Assembly: GCA_039933635.1 (NCBI GenBank)
Contig: JBDTNQ010000034.1
Coordinates: 1-35,895 of the forward strand
Reading direction: 5' to 3'
Length of the DNA: 35,895 nt
Origin: JBDTNQ01 sp039933635
Lineage (GTDB): Bacteria > Acidobacteriota > Vicinamibacteria > Vicinamibacterales > SCN-69-37
The notes beneath the pieces are model-generated. The model made no database searches. It was not told where the DNA came from and saw only the letters and a list, made by a program, of their open reading frames with translations. Positions 1-8,959 of the stretch are shown here, in pieces (within the stretch, counting starts at the first letter, position 1; each line of letters opens with the position of its first letter). The position numbers and the translations under genes are program-made.

Positions 1-530
1 TCCGACAGCGTCGCGGCGGCCAGGTCGGCCGGCTCGCCGATCGTCGGCCAGTGATACGGATGCGACGCGGGAAACAACGCGTCCATGATGGCGAACTGCG
101 CCAGACCATACGGGCGATTCTCGTAGCTCTGCCGCCGCTCGTTCAGGACCACGCCGCGCTGCGTGTCGAGACGGGACTCCGTCAAGGCCGGCAGCAGCCA
201 CCCCATCCGATCCGCTTCCATCCACAGCGCCAGCCGTGTGGCGTCTTTGGGCACCACTTCCCAGTAATTGGTGCGGTCGGTGCTCGTCGACCCGTTGATC
301 GCCGCACCCGCCTGCTGCAGCGGCCCGAAATAGCTGCTCGGCACGTGCTCCGACCCTTCGAACATCAAGTGCTCGAACAGGTGCGCCAGGCCGGTGAGCC
401 CCGGCACCTCGTTCTTCGAACCGACGTGATACCACACGCTGATGGCCGCGAGCGGCACCTGATGATCCTCGTGGACGATCACGTCGAGCCCGTTGGCGAG
501 CGTCGTCCTCGTGAATGGAATGGACAGCAT
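1..530 (-). CDS. M16 family zinc metallopeptidase (N-terminal part, cut by window edge)
   Basis: A processing-protease or pitrilysin-type (M16) peptidase that would cleave peptides or small proteins using zinc. The window shows the first 176 residues; the rest lies beyond position 1. The inverted zinc motif HLFEH is at residues 50-54 (His50, Glu53, His54). The third ligand Glu131 lies in LNERRQ, 77 residues later, which is the normal M16 spacing. The G-S-T-S-T-D-R-T-N-Y stretch around 80-89 is also typical of the family. The ATG at 530-528 follows the mrp stop codon by one base, so translation is probably coupled to mrp. No signal peptide is visible from this start, so a cytoplasmic location or a missed upstream leader are both possible. 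The family assignment is secure; the substrate is unknown. Confidence 0.9.
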   Translation of the reverse strand, partial: MLSIPFTRTTLANGLDVIVHEDHQVPLAAISVWYHVGSKNEVPGLTGLAHLFEHLMFEGSEHVPSSYFGPLQQAGAAINGSTSTDRTNYWEVVPKDATRLALWMEADRMGWLLPALTESRLDTQRGVVLNERRQSYENRPYGLAQFAIMDALFPASHPYHWPTIGEPADLAAATLS

Positions 531-531
531 G

Positions 532-1611
532 TCAGACGGCCTGGAGCGGAATCGCGCGACGCGAGTACGACGCGATCGACACCTGCTGTGCGACGCGTTC
601 CGCGGCCGCCATGATCGCCAGCGCCGGCGGCGATTGCGGATCGCTGATGACGATGGGCACGCCGTCATCGCCGGCTTTGCGCACCGGCTCGTAGAGGGGA
701 ATGTTGCCGAGGAACGGCACCATCAGCTCGCCGGCGAGCCGTTCGCCTCCGCCCTTGCCGAAGATGTCGCTCTCGTGGCCGCATCCCGGACAGACGAAGT
801 GGCTCATGTTCTCGATGAGGCCAAGCGTCGGAATGTTGAGCTTGCGGTACATCTGCACGGCGCGTCGTGTGTCGGCAATCGACACACTCTGCGGTGTGGT
901 CACGAGCACGGCGCCCGTCACCGGCACCAGCTGGTTCAGGCTGAGCGCGACGTCGCCGGTCCCTGGCGGCATGTCGACGATGAGGTAGTCGACGTCATTC
1001 CACGCGACGTCGCGAAAGAACTGCTGCATCGCGCCGTGGAGCATCGGTCCGCGCCAGATCATCGCTGACTCGTCGTCGGTCAGCAGGCCCATCGACACGG
1101 TCTGAATGCCAAACCGTTCGGCCGGAACGATGTGCTTGCCATCGGTTTCCAGGCGCGCCGTGATCCCCAGCATGATCGGCACGTTGGGGCCGTAGAGATC
1201 GCCATCGAGGATCGCCACACGACTGCCCCGTGCCGCCAGCGCCGCGGCCAGGTTCACCGACAGCGTCGTTTTACCGACGCCGCCCTTACCGGCGCCGACC
1301 GCGATGATGTTCTTGACGCCGTCGATGGGCTGTTTTCCCGCCTCCGGCCGCGCGGCCGCGCGCACGCTGGCCGTCATCGTCACGTCGACCGCAGAGACCC
1401 CATTCAACGCCGACACCGCCGCCCGCGCCTGATCGCGCATCATGTCTTTCACCGGACACGCTGGCGTCGTGAGTTCGATGACGAACGCCACTCGACCGCC
1501 GTCAATCCGCACGTCCTTCACGAATCCCAGCGCGACGATGTCCTTGTGCAGATCCGGATCCTGAATGACACGGAGCGCATTCAAGACGTCGGCTTCGGTG
1601 AGCAGGGCCAT
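532..1611 (-). CDS. mrp: Mrp/ApbC-family iron-sulfur cluster carrier ATPase
   Basis: P-loop ATPase (359 aa) that holds and transfers [4Fe-4S] clusters to apo-proteins in the cytoplasm. Residues 1-90 form a DUF59/MIP18-like domain. The deviant Walker A GKGGVGKTT lies at about 108-116, DGDLYGPN at about 136-143, and the switch-type VDMPPGTGD near 202-210. The CPGC motif at 264-267 is the cluster-binding pair. Length and domain order are normal for the DUF59-containing Mrp class. The ATG at 1611 is preceded by AGGA, but with no spacer. TAGAAT ends 6 nt upstream of the ATG, so a leaderless transcript starting at the ATG is plausible. The M16 peptidase gene follows after one base. Assignment is by motif and is strong; the particular client proteins cannot be read from the sequence. 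Confidence 0.95.
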   Translation of the reverse strand: MALLTEADVLNALRVIQDPDLHKDIVALGFVKDVRIDGGRVAFVIELTTPACPVKDMMRDQARAAVSALNGVSAVDVTMTASVRAAARPEAGKQPIDGVKNIIAVGAGKGGVGKTTLSVNLAAALAARGSRVAILDGDLYGPNVPIMLGITARLETDGKHIVPAERFGIQTVSMGLLTDDESAMIWRGPMLHGAMQQFFRDVAWNDVDYLIVDMPPGTGDVALSLNQLVPVTGAVLVTTPQSVSIADTRRAVQMYRKLNIPTLGLIENMSHFVCPGCGHESDIFGKGGGERLAGELMVPFLGNIPLYEPVRKAGDDGVPIVISDPQSPPALAIMAAAERVAQQVSIASYSRRAIPLQAV

Positions 1612-1617
1612 TTCCTG

Positions 1618-1623
1618 ATTCTA
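1618..1623 (-). promoter_or_regulatory. -10-like hexamer TAGAAT before mrp (predicted leaderless start)
   Basis: On the minus strand TAGAAT is followed by six bases (CAGGAA) and then the mrp ATG, the spacing expected if transcription begins at the A of ATG. A TTGAAA lies 20 nt further upstream, which is longer than the ideal spacer, so the -35 is doubtful. Confidence 0.45.
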
Positions 1624-1692
1624 CTGGTTACGGGGCCGGGAACTTTCAACTTCGAACGCGGAGCCGGAACCTGAGTCCCGTGGTGTCCGGTG

Positions 1693-2082
1693 TCAGGTCT
1701 GCGGTGCTCGCGGGCGACGGCCAAATTCGCGGCGAGCATCGTCGTTGAGCAGCGCCCAGAACGTATAGATGCCGAGCGCGGTGCCGAACGGCAGCACGAC
1801 AAGGTTCACGAGCGCGAGCCACAGCGCGGCGGGGCGGCCTCCGGCGCGGCGCGCGAGGAGGGCGCGGCCGGTCGCGATCATCGCGGCCCCGCCAGCCAGG
1901 AACGCGACCGCGCAGGCGCCAAGCGTCCAGACGACCGACACGGCAATCGCCGACGGTCCACCGAACGCACCCTGTGCGATGAACGTTCCCACGGCCAGCA
2001 CCAGCAACGAGGTGCCGGAGACGACCCCGAATGCGCCACAAAGTGCGTGAAGCCAGCCGAGCACGTCCAGGTGCAAGCGCAT
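1693..2082 (-). CDS. Small integral membrane protein of unknown function
   Basis: A 129-residue protein with three to four hydrophobic segments (about 6-38, 45-70 and 85-110) and a short basic C-terminal tail. The last membrane segment contains the phrase PFGTALGIYTFW, which I associate with small uncharacterised bacterial membrane proteins. No catalytic motif is seen. I chose the ATG at 2082 over a frame-open upstream GTG (2157), because the extra 25 residues look non-protein-like and the internal start leads directly into the amphipathic first helix. It sits 40 bp after the J-domain-like gene and 81 bp before mrp, in the same direction as both. Function is not inferable. Confidence 0.6.
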   Translation of the reverse strand: MRLHLDVLGWLHALCGAFGVVSGTSLLVLAVGTFIAQGAFGGPSAIAVSVVWTLGACAVAFLAGGAAMIATGRALLARRAGGRPAALWLALVNLVVLPFGTALGIYTFWALLNDDARREFGRRPRAPQT

Positions 2083-2122
2083 AGTTGGAGTGAGCGCGAA
2101 ATGAAGAACCCGAGTGGCGGGC

Positions 2123-2365
2123 TTACAAGGCGTCGCGAAAGAACGCGGCCTGCACACGGTCGAGCAGCACGCTCATCTCGACGAAATCGACGGCCACTTC
2201 ACGGACCGGCGGCGTCCCGTCTGCGGTCAGATCGAGAAACGCGGAGGTGCGGCCGCCGACGTGAAAATCAGGATGCGATCGGCGCACGCGCCTAGCGCAC
2301 ACCCGGCGGACTTCCATCGGGGGCGCGCTGCTGGGGAGGCCGAAAATATCGAAAAAATCGTGCAC
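2123..2365 (-). CDS. Minimal J-domain-like protein (80 aa)
   Basis: The N-terminus reads like a DnaJ domain: an aromatic-rich DFFDIFGLP opening at residues 3-11, a basic helix at about 17-30 with many Arg, and the diagnostic HPD tripeptide at 31-33. A loop and an amphipathic helix (about 58-77, ending VQAAFF) follow, matching the position of J-domain helix III. There is no Gly/Phe region, zinc centre or C-terminal domain, so if expressed it would be a stand-alone J module able to stimulate an Hsp70 ATPase. HscB-like Fe-S co-chaperones are larger. The start is GTG at 2365. It lies 27 bp after the zinc-ribbon gene, co-directional with addBA upstream and mrp downstream. The J-domain reading rests on HPD plus pattern similarity, so it is moderate. 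Confidence 0.6.
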   Translation of the reverse strand: MHDFFDIFGLPSSAPPMEVRRVCARRVRRSHPDFHVGGRTSAFLDLTADGTPPVREVAVDFVEMSVLLDRVQAAFFRDAL

Positions 2366-2392
2366 GGGACCACGCCAAGAGGCTGGCGCCCG

Positions 2393-2617
2393 CTACCGGG
2401 CTCCGAGCGTCTCGAGCACCTCACGACGCGTGGCGTCATCAAGGCCGTCAAGGTCGACCGTGCTGTCACACTCGTCGCACAAAACTTCGACGAGTGCCGG
2501 CCGGCCCTCTTCCTGGGGAGGCTGCAGCCCGCTCTCGGTCACCCGGAGCAAGTGCATCTGCAGCGTTTTGACCAGGAAATTCTCAGAATTCCCGCAATTC
2601 GGACACGTAAGCGACAA
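2393..2617 (-). CDS. Small zinc-ribbon protein (74 aa, TTG start)
   Basis: Two CxxC pairs, CPNC at residues 5-8 and CDEC at 47-50, separated by a 38-residue linker, form a four-cysteine zinc ribbon. The C-terminal tail (about 53-74) is acidic and helical. No ATG or GTG precedes the first Cys pair in a sensible place. A TTG at 2617 has GGAG seven bases upstream and gives MSLTCPNC as the N-terminus, so I take it as the start; an extension further upstream is possible but lacks a ribosome site. It lies 76 bp downstream of the addA-like stop and 27 bp upstream of the J-domain-like gene. No specific function is recognised; protein- or nucleic-acid-binding zinc ribbons look like this. Confidence 0.6.
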   Translation of the reverse strand: MSLTCPNCGNSENFLVKTLQMHLLRVTESGLQPPQEEGRPALVEVLCDECDSTVDLDGLDDATRREVLETLGAR

Positions 2618-2693
2618 GACCAGACTCCGTTTCGGCCGCCGATAGACCCGGCCGCACAGAGTGTATCTCAGGGATGGCCTCCGAACGCGAGGA

Positions 2694-5600
2694 TTATGGG
2701 TAAAAGACGACAGGGCGCACGGGGCCGGCTCCGAATGCGGCCTCGAGCGCCTGCGCGTACAGCGCCACCTGCCGCTCGTGTTCGGGCCTCGGACGGCCGG
2801 TCTTGAACTCGAGCACTGTGAGCGTGCCGTCGGTCCCCGCCACAAGACAATCGACCGTTCCCCGCACCCGGGCGTCAGGTTTGCCGGGAGCCACGAACGA
2901 AACCGGCACTTCGTAGTGACAGGCGCCAGACGCCAGGACCGTGGCGACATCTGCCCGGCCGCGCAACGCGCGGTAGGCTGATGCCGCCGCAACGGCCGTT
3001 GCCCGCGGATCGTCCACGTCCACGAGATCGATGGGCCGCATGAGTCGGCTGGCGGCTTGGTACAGGTCCTCATCGAGCTGGTCGGCGTCGACGCGACGCT
3101 GAAACATGCGGTGCACGACCGTGCCGACGAGCCGATCGCCGCCACCCGTGCCCACGAATGCCGGTTCCGTCCTGCCCTCGCTCACGAGCGTGGTGGCGGA
3201 CAGGAGCGCCTGTCCGCTGGACGACAACTCGGGAACGATGGCGTCAGGCTCGGAGTCGCTTTCGACGAGCACCGCGGGTACGACCAGCGGTTCGTCGCAC
3301 GGCCGACAGACATCGAACGCGAACGTCCCCGCGCTGGTATGCCATTCGACTTCGCCGCCGGCCGCGGCCATCGTGAAGAGCGAGGTGAGCGACGCGGGCA
3401 AGAGTGACGCGAGGCTTCGTGCTCCTCTGCGAAGTCGTCCCTGGGCATCGACTTCAGCGGCCAGATAGACCCGGTCCCGGGCTCGCGTCGCCGCGACGTA
3501 GATCAGGCGGCGGAGTTCCTCCAGGTCGCGGCGTTCCTCGAGCGCCGTTGCCTCGGTCGATCCGAACGTCACCTCGGGCTCACCATCGGGACCGCGCTCG
3601 ATCACCGTACATCCGCCGCCACGCCCACGTCCGGACGCGTGCAGATTCACGACGAAGACAATCGGGAACTCGAGCCCCTTCGCGGCGTGGATGGTCATGA
3701 GGTTGACCGCATCCGCGGCTTCCACGATCGCATTCGAGTCATCGCCCCCGCGCAGCGTGTCGAAGTAGCGCGCGAGCCGCCCCAGCGTCGCATAGCCGCG
3801 ACTCTCGACGCGACGGACGAGTGCACGCACTTTCTTGACGTTCTCCCGCGCCTGTCCGAGTCGCCGCCCGCGCGTTTCGAAGACGTAGGCCGATTCCCGA
3901 AGGACGATGTCGAGCAACTCGCTTGGCGGGACGCGATCGGCCAGATGCAGCCAGGACGCCACGCTCTGACGCGCGCGACGCAACAGATCCGCGTCGATAT
4001 CACGCACACCGAGATCATCGAGTGCCACGCCGCCGATGAGGGCGCGCGAAAACGCGGGCGCCAATCGCGCCAGGGCTTCGTCGGCGAGACGCACGAATCT
4101 GGACCGCAGGAACTCCGCCGCGCGCAGGTCGGAATCGGGTTGCGCGAGGAATCGGATGAGCGCCTGCAGATCCTGGACTTCTGGCGCGTCGAAAAATCCC
4201 AGGCCCTTGTAAACGTAGGTGCGAATGCCGCGCGCCTCGAGCGCATCCTCGAAATACTGATGACCGGCACGCGCACGGAACAGAATCGCGATGTCCTCGG
4301 GCCGTGCCGGTCGCGCGCCGGTCTTGCGATCGCGCACGACGGCGGTCAAGAGCAGCCGCGCCACCTCATCGGCCACCGCCGCGGCAGAGGCCTGCATGGT
4401 CGGCTGCGCGATGATGCCCAGCACGGGCCGGCCATCGCGGCGGGCGCCGGCCGCAATGGCGGGCACCGGGAATCGATCCTGGTCGCCATATGTCCATCGC
4501 TCGTCCAGCGTGGTGTCGTGCACCATCTCGGCGGCCAGCGTGTTGACGAACGCGAGCAACTCGGGCACCGCGCGAAAGCTGGTCGTGATCGCCTGGCGAA
4601 CCGTGCGGCCCGGGCGAAGATTCCCGATGCGGCGCGCCGCCTCGTCGAGCAGTGTGACCTCGGCGTGCCGGAACCGGTAGATGGACTGCTTGCGGTCGCC
4701 CACGACAAACACGGACGTGTCTGCGTCGGCCACACCCTCGCCTTCGGCCCACGCGGCGATGAGGAGATCGATGAGCCGCCACTGCCGGCGGCTCGTGTCC
4801 TGGAACTCGTCGACCAGCAGATGGTGATACCGCGCCTGCAGCTTGAGGCGGCTACGCGCGAATTCCTCCTGCCGTTCGAGCAACGCCACCGCCCGATCCA
4901 GCATGTCCGGAAAATCGAGCAGCGCGTGTTCGGCGAGCAGCCCTTCGTATTTCTGGACCGCCAGCACCAGCAACCGCAGCAGACCTCGAGCCAGCAAACG
5001 ATCGAGATCGCGATCAAGCATCGTCATCGCGGCCACGATATGCGGCGCAAAGGCCGCCACGGCTTTCTGATGCGATTTCCTCGCGTCGGCGGACGGAAAC
5101 AGGTCCGGCGTGAAGCGGCCGTGCAGGCGCTGACGCGGTTCCCCCTTCTGTGTCAGGAAGTAGGCCTCGAGCCGGCGCCGCAGATGCTGCACGCGCACCG
5201 GATCGCCCGCGGGGAACTCGTCCAACCCCGCGAGTTCCGCCGACAGCCACTCGAACTCGGGTGAGCGTGTGGGGCCGTCCACGAGCAGTGCGGTCCGTCC
5301 GGCGAGACTCGCCAGCGCGAGTTGCAGCGCCCGCACGAAGCGCGCCCCGGCTTCGGCCGCATTCGGGGGACCTGGTTCGCGCTTGACGAACGACGCCACC
5401 GCTGGCAGCCCGACCTGGCGCCGGTCGATCAGGGTCGACAGCGCGTCGCGCAACACCGGCGTCTTCACGCGCACGAGCAGCAATCGGACCGTCTCGTCGT
5501 CGTGCACGAGCGCCCGCGCGGCGCGCAGCGTGAGGTCGAGCGCCTCGACGGCGAAGCGCGCCATCTCGGTTTCATCCGCGACCTCGAACGCGGGGTCGAC

Positions 5601-5999
5601 GTCGGCTTCGAGCGGAAACTCGCGAAGAAGCGTGAAGCAGAACGCATCAATCGTGGAGATTTGAATATCCGACATGCGCTGGCGGAGCCGATGCCAGACG
5701 CTGGAGGAAAACGACCCGGACTCCACGCGACGTGCCAGCGTGGCGATGACCCGGTCACGCATCTCGGCCGCGGCCTTGCGCGTGAACGTGATGGCGAGGA
5801 TATGGCGCGGGTCCACGCCCCGTTCGAGCAACCTGACGTAGCGATCCACGAGGACGCGCGTCTTGCCCGTCCCGGCCGAGGCCTCGAGCACGACGTCGTG
5901 CCGCGGATCGACGGCAAAGTCCCGCGCGGCCTGATCGGGCGGCAATGGCTCGGGATCCGGACGATCGTCGTCCGTCTCAAACAGACTCGGCTGCTTCAT
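2694..5999 (-). CDS. addA: AddA/RecB-like UvrD-type helicase with C-terminal RecB nuclease domain
   Basis: ATP-dependent 3'-5' DNA helicase/nuclease subunit for processing double-strand breaks ahead of RecA loading (1101 aa). SF1 motifs appear in order: Walker A ASAGTGKT (40-47), TFTRKAAAEM (71-80), DEFQDT (397-402), GDRKQSIYRFR (434-444), TIHAAKGLEFP (769-779) and YVAATRARDR (834-843). The C-terminal PD-(D/E)XK nuclease has His963, Glu1030, Asp1050 in GTVD, Glu1064 and Lys1066 in LEFKTG, then QVALYAQAL. The ATG at 5999 lies inside the end of the addB-like gene (23-bp overlap), so translation is likely coupled. The frame is open further upstream, but that stretch is antisense-free shadow inside addB. 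The AddA rather than RecB label follows from the partner being AddB-like and from the absence of a RecC or RecD neighbour. Confidence 0.93.
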   Translation of the reverse strand: MKQPSLFETDDDRPDPEPLPPDQAARDFAVDPRHDVVLEASAGTGKTRVLVDRYVRLLERGVDPRHILAITFTRKAAAEMRDRVIATLARRVESGSFSSSVWHRLRQRMSDIQISTIDAFCFTLLREFPLEADVDPAFEVADETEMARFAVEALDLTLRAARALVHDDETVRLLLVRVKTPVLRDALSTLIDRRQVGLPAVASFVKREPGPPNAAEAGARFVRALQLALASLAGRTALLVDGPTRSPEFEWLSAELAGLDEFPAGDPVRVQHLRRRLEAYFLTQKGEPRQRLHGRFTPDLFPSADARKSHQKAVAAFAPHIVAAMTMLDRDLDRLLARGLLRLLVLAVQKYEGLLAEHALLDFPDMLDRAVALLERQEEFARSRLKLQARYHHLLVDEFQDTSRRQWRLIDLLIAAWAEGEGVADADTSVFVVGDRKQSIYRFRHAEVTLLDEAARRIGNLRPGRTVRQAITTSFRAVPELLAFVNTLAAEMVHDTTLDERWTYGDQDRFPVPAIAAGARRDGRPVLGIIAQPTMQASAAAVADEVARLLLTAVVRDRKTGARPARPEDIAILFRARAGHQYFEDALEARGIRTYVYKGLGFFDAPEVQDLQALIRFLAQPDSDLRAAEFLRSRFVRLADEALARLAPAFSRALIGGVALDDLGVRDIDADLLRRARQSVASWLHLADRVPPSELLDIVLRESAYVFETRGRRLGQARENVKKVRALVRRVESRGYATLGRLARYFDTLRGGDDSNAIVEAADAVNLMTIHAAKGLEFPIVFVVNLHASGRGRGGGCTVIERGPDGEPEVTFGSTEATALEERRDLEELRRLIYVAATRARDRVYLAAEVDAQGRLRRGARSLASLLPASLTSLFTMAAAGGEVEWHTSAGTFAFDVCRPCDEPLVVPAVLVESDSEPDAIVPELSSSGQALLSATTLVSEGRTEPAFVGTGGGDRLVGTVVHRMFQRRVDADQLDEDLYQAASRLMRPIDLVDVDDPRATAVAAASAYRALRGRADVATVLASGACHYEVPVSFVAPGKPDARVRGTVDCLVAGTDGTLTVLEFKTGRPRPEHERQVALYAQALEAAFGAGPVRPVVFYP

Positions 6000-8943
6000 C
6001 GTCTTCAATCCGGTATTCCTTGCGACAGACCCCGGCGAAGCCACACCACACGCACTCGGAGGGCTTCTTCGGCGCCGGAGGGAACTCGCCGGCCTCGATC
6101 TTCTCGATCGTCCCGGCAAACTCGCTCGCCTTCGCCGCCACCGCCATGGCCGTGTTGTCGCCCGGCAGACGGCCTTCGAGCCGCCGATCGTCGCCGAAGG
6201 CCACGTACATGGCGGCCGAGACGGGATGCGGGCGACCATCGCGCTGCTCGAGCGCCGCCTGCGCACAGTGCGCATAAACGGCGATCTGAATGGAGGAATT
6301 GAGATCCGGCATCCGTCCCAGCTTGTAGTCGACGACGCGCAGCGATCCATCACCGAGCACATCGATGCGATCGGTCTTACCCCGGATCTCGATGGTGCGC
6401 GTATCGAAACCGAATTTCACCGGGAACGTGAAGGGACCGTTCAGTTCGTATTCGAGCAGTCGCTCGCGCACCGCGGCCCCTGACGCCGCTTCCAATTCGA
6501 AGACGCGCGCGGCAACTCCAGGGGCGACCATCGATCCGCGCAGGCGCAGGTCCTCGAGCACGCGGTCGGCCGGCGGCAGGGTCTGAAGCGTCTGCTCCAT
6601 GAGGTCCGTGAACATCGTCACGGCGGCAGGAATCAGCGTGGTCGTGATGGCGCCGTGGCCAGCCGCCTGCCAGCGTTGGTAGAACGCCTCGAACAGCGAG
6701 TGCAGCAGCGTGCCGCGTTCGAGCGGCGTAAGACCGGCCTCTTCGTCACGATCTTCGCTGAGACCGAGCACGTGCTCGGCAAAGTACTTGAATGGACAGG
6801 CCACGTAGCGATCGACCTTGCTGACGCGGTAGGTTTCGGGATCGCGCGCGCTGACGAATCCGCCGTAGTCGCGGCCGTCGAGCGCGGGGCGACGGCGACG
6901 GAGGGCAATCCAGTCATCACCGTCGGTCCCGGCAGAGGCCAGCGGCCCCTCGCGCGTCCAGCGTTCGTCGGGGAAGAGGCCGCCACGCGGGGCCGTCGGC
7001 TCGACCTCCTCGGGCAGGCCCCGCGAGGACTCGACGATCGGCGAGACGGCGACGATCGCATCGCCTTCGAGCTGAAACGCCGAGAGCCGGGTGCGGTGTC
7101 GCGACAGCGTCAGTAGATCCTGAAACGCCGCATGCTGCGCGCGCGTCTGTTCATCGTCCTGCGGCCATCCCAGCGCCTTGAGCAACACGTTCGAGTAGAA
7201 GAAGCTCCGGCGCTGCCGCTCGGCCCAGTCGGTTTCCACGAGCCCGACGAGATAGGTGTCGTCGAATTCACCGAATCGCGCGGCCACAGCATCGACCAGG
7301 TGCACGCCCGCCTGTCCTCGTCTCGGCATGAAGGTGTGCGACTCGACGGCGTGGTGAATGATCGACGCGAGGTCGTCGTGTTCGCGGGCGTGATCGTCGT
7401 GGCGGCGAAAGGCCTCGGCGAGTCCGTCGAGCACGGCGAGGACCGCTGCCCGGGCGCGTCGCGCGCGGTCGTCCGCGTGATGCTCGTCCGTGAACCGGCG
7501 CTCGTGCGCCCGAAGGAACGATGACAAGGCCTCCACCTGCGCCGTCGCGGTTTCGCCAGCGCGATAGGGCGCGAGAGCATGTTGCGTCATCGCCGCGACT
7601 CGGGCAGCGCGACGGGCCTGCACGGCGACGCGACGGGCACGGCTCGATGCGCCCGATTCGCACGCGTCAACCTCGGCCGCGTAGGTACTGGCGTCACCGG
7701 TGGAGCGGCGCTCTGTGAGCACGGCTTCCAGCACGGACACATCGCGCAACGAGAGCGGCGTGCCCTCGATTTCGAAGACCAGCAACGGCGACCGCAACAG
7801 CGCGATCGTCGAGTCGCGCGTGCCGCCCGTTCGCGCCATCGACATCACGACGTCGAGGAGCGCCGCGTAAGGCTCGCCAGCCAGCGGCAGGGCGTCGAAC
7901 GCCTGATAGGGCACGCGCGCATCGGTCAGTACCTGCTGCGCGAGATAGAGATACGGGAGCGGACGGTGAAACACGATCGCGGCGGGGACCATGACCGCTT
8001 CATTGGCCATCGCGCGGTGGCGGATCGTCCGAGCCACGTCACGCACTTCCTCCTCACGATCGCGGCTGAGGAACACGGGAGCGGCGGCCTGGCCAGGCGC
8101 GCCGACCACCACCTTCGGGGATCGCACGATCGTCTCAGTGCGATCCTCTTCAATCCCGGGCAACTGCTCTTCCAGCCGCTCGCGGAAGCCCGCGTCGTGC
8201 GCCTCGTCCGTCAGCACCACCCGCACCTGCTGCAAGTGTTGGAGCCGTCCGACCAGATCGAAGTCCGCGGGCCAGAGGCCGCGCAGATCGGCTGGATGGT
8301 CGGCGACGGCGATCACCAGGTCGTCAAATGGCAGGCGCGGCTGCGAGGCCAGCAACGCAGCCCTCAAGGCATGCTCGTCCACGCCACCGCTCTCTGCGAC
8401 CGCGCGCCCGTACGCCAGGAACGAGAGACCCAGAAAACAGGTCTGGTTGATCAGGCTCTCGCTGCCTCGATCGGTGCCACGCTCAACGCGGAGCTCATCG
8501 AACAGCGTGCGGGCAAACCGCCGCACACTGCGTTGACGACGGCTGAGTTCGTCGTGAAAGTCCAGCATGGCCGCGACCAGACCCGGCCGCAGATGAAAGG
8601 GCCGCGCGGCCAGACGCCGACGCTCGAGGGTCTCGCGGGCGGCACGCTCGAGCAAAACCAGCCGCTCGGGTTTCGACAGCCAGCGGCGTCCGGGCGGCAG
8701 GGCTTCGAACAGCCGGCCGAGCCACTCATCGCGCGTGAGCATGTCCGGCAACACGACGGCCGGGCGGGTCTCGCTGCTCAACGACGCTTCGATCGTCTGG
8801 CGCAACAGTTCAGCGGACGCGCGCGTGGGCACGACCACGACGCGCCGGCGCGTGGCGAGGACGCCGCCTTCGACGGCTAGATGACGGAGGGCGTTGCGGA
8901 AGGAGGCAAGCCCGCGCGCCCGGATGAGCACACGACGTTGCAT
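5977..8943 (-). CDS. addB: AddB-like PD-(D/E)XK nuclease with predicted [4Fe-4S] cluster
   Basis: Partner of the AddA-like subunit (988 aa). The N-terminal half resembles an inactivated UvrD-type helicase: the opening RVVVVPTRAS is helicase-like, but I see no GxxGxGKT P-loop, unlike some AddB proteins. The C-terminal third is a RecB-family nuclease. An early Cys lies in ACPFKYFAEH, a His in GTLLHSLFE, then GKTDRID, VVDYK and a Q-x-A-V-Y-A segment. The protein ends with Cys964, Cys967 and Cys973 (CVWC...C), which with the early Cys supply the four ligands of the AddB iron-sulfur staple. The ATG at 8943 is 16 bp after the preceding gene; the stop lies 23 bp inside addA. Chi-like recognition cannot be judged from the sequence. 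Confidence 0.9.
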   Translation of the reverse strand: MQRRVLIRARGLASFRNALRHLAVEGGVLATRRRVVVVPTRASAELLRQTIEASLSSETRPAVVLPDMLTRDEWLGRLFEALPPGRRWLSKPERLVLLERAARETLERRRLAARPFHLRPGLVAAMLDFHDELSRRQRSVRRFARTLFDELRVERGTDRGSESLINQTCFLGLSFLAYGRAVAESGGVDEHALRAALLASQPRLPFDDLVIAVADHPADLRGLWPADFDLVGRLQHLQQVRVVLTDEAHDAGFRERLEEQLPGIEEDRTETIVRSPKVVVGAPGQAAAPVFLSRDREEEVRDVARTIRHRAMANEAVMVPAAIVFHRPLPYLYLAQQVLTDARVPYQAFDALPLAGEPYAALLDVVMSMARTGGTRDSTIALLRSPLLVFEIEGTPLSLRDVSVLEAVLTERRSTGDASTYAAEVDACESGASSRARRVAVQARRAARVAAMTQHALAPYRAGETATAQVEALSSFLRAHERRFTDEHHADDRARRARAAVLAVLDGLAEAFRRHDDHAREHDDLASIIHHAVESHTFMPRRGQAGVHLVDAVAARFGEFDDTYLVGLVETDWAERQRRSFFYSNVLLKALGWPQDDEQTRAQHAAFQDLLTLSRHRTRLSAFQLEGDAIVAVSPIVESSRGLPEEVEPTAPRGGLFPDERWTREGPLASAGTDGDDWIALRRRRPALDGRDYGGFVSARDPETYRVSKVDRYVACPFKYFAEHVLGLSEDRDEEAGLTPLERGTLLHSLFEAFYQRWQAAGHGAITTTLIPAAVTMFTDLMEQTLQTLPPADRVLEDLRLRGSMVAPGVAARVFELEAASGAAVRERLLEYELNGPFTFPVKFGFDTRTIEIRGKTDRIDVLGDGSLRVVDYKLGRMPDLNSSIQIAVYAHCAQAALEQRDGRPHPVSAAMYVAFGDDRRLEGRLPGDNTAMAVAAKASEFAGTIEKIEAGEFPPAPKKPSECVWCGFAGVCRKEYRIEDDEAAESV

Positions 8944-8959
8944 GGACAGGTTCAGTGTG

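Noticed and set aside
3639..5264. Long plus-strand open frame antisense to the AddA-like gene
   Set aside because: Composition is Arg/Gln/His-rich with no domain; the minus-strand helicase motifs explain this DNA fully.
5997..6362. Longer upstream start for the AddA-like protein
   Set aside because: The added 121 residues are read inside addB in another frame and look random; the ATG at 5999 gives the standard N-terminus.
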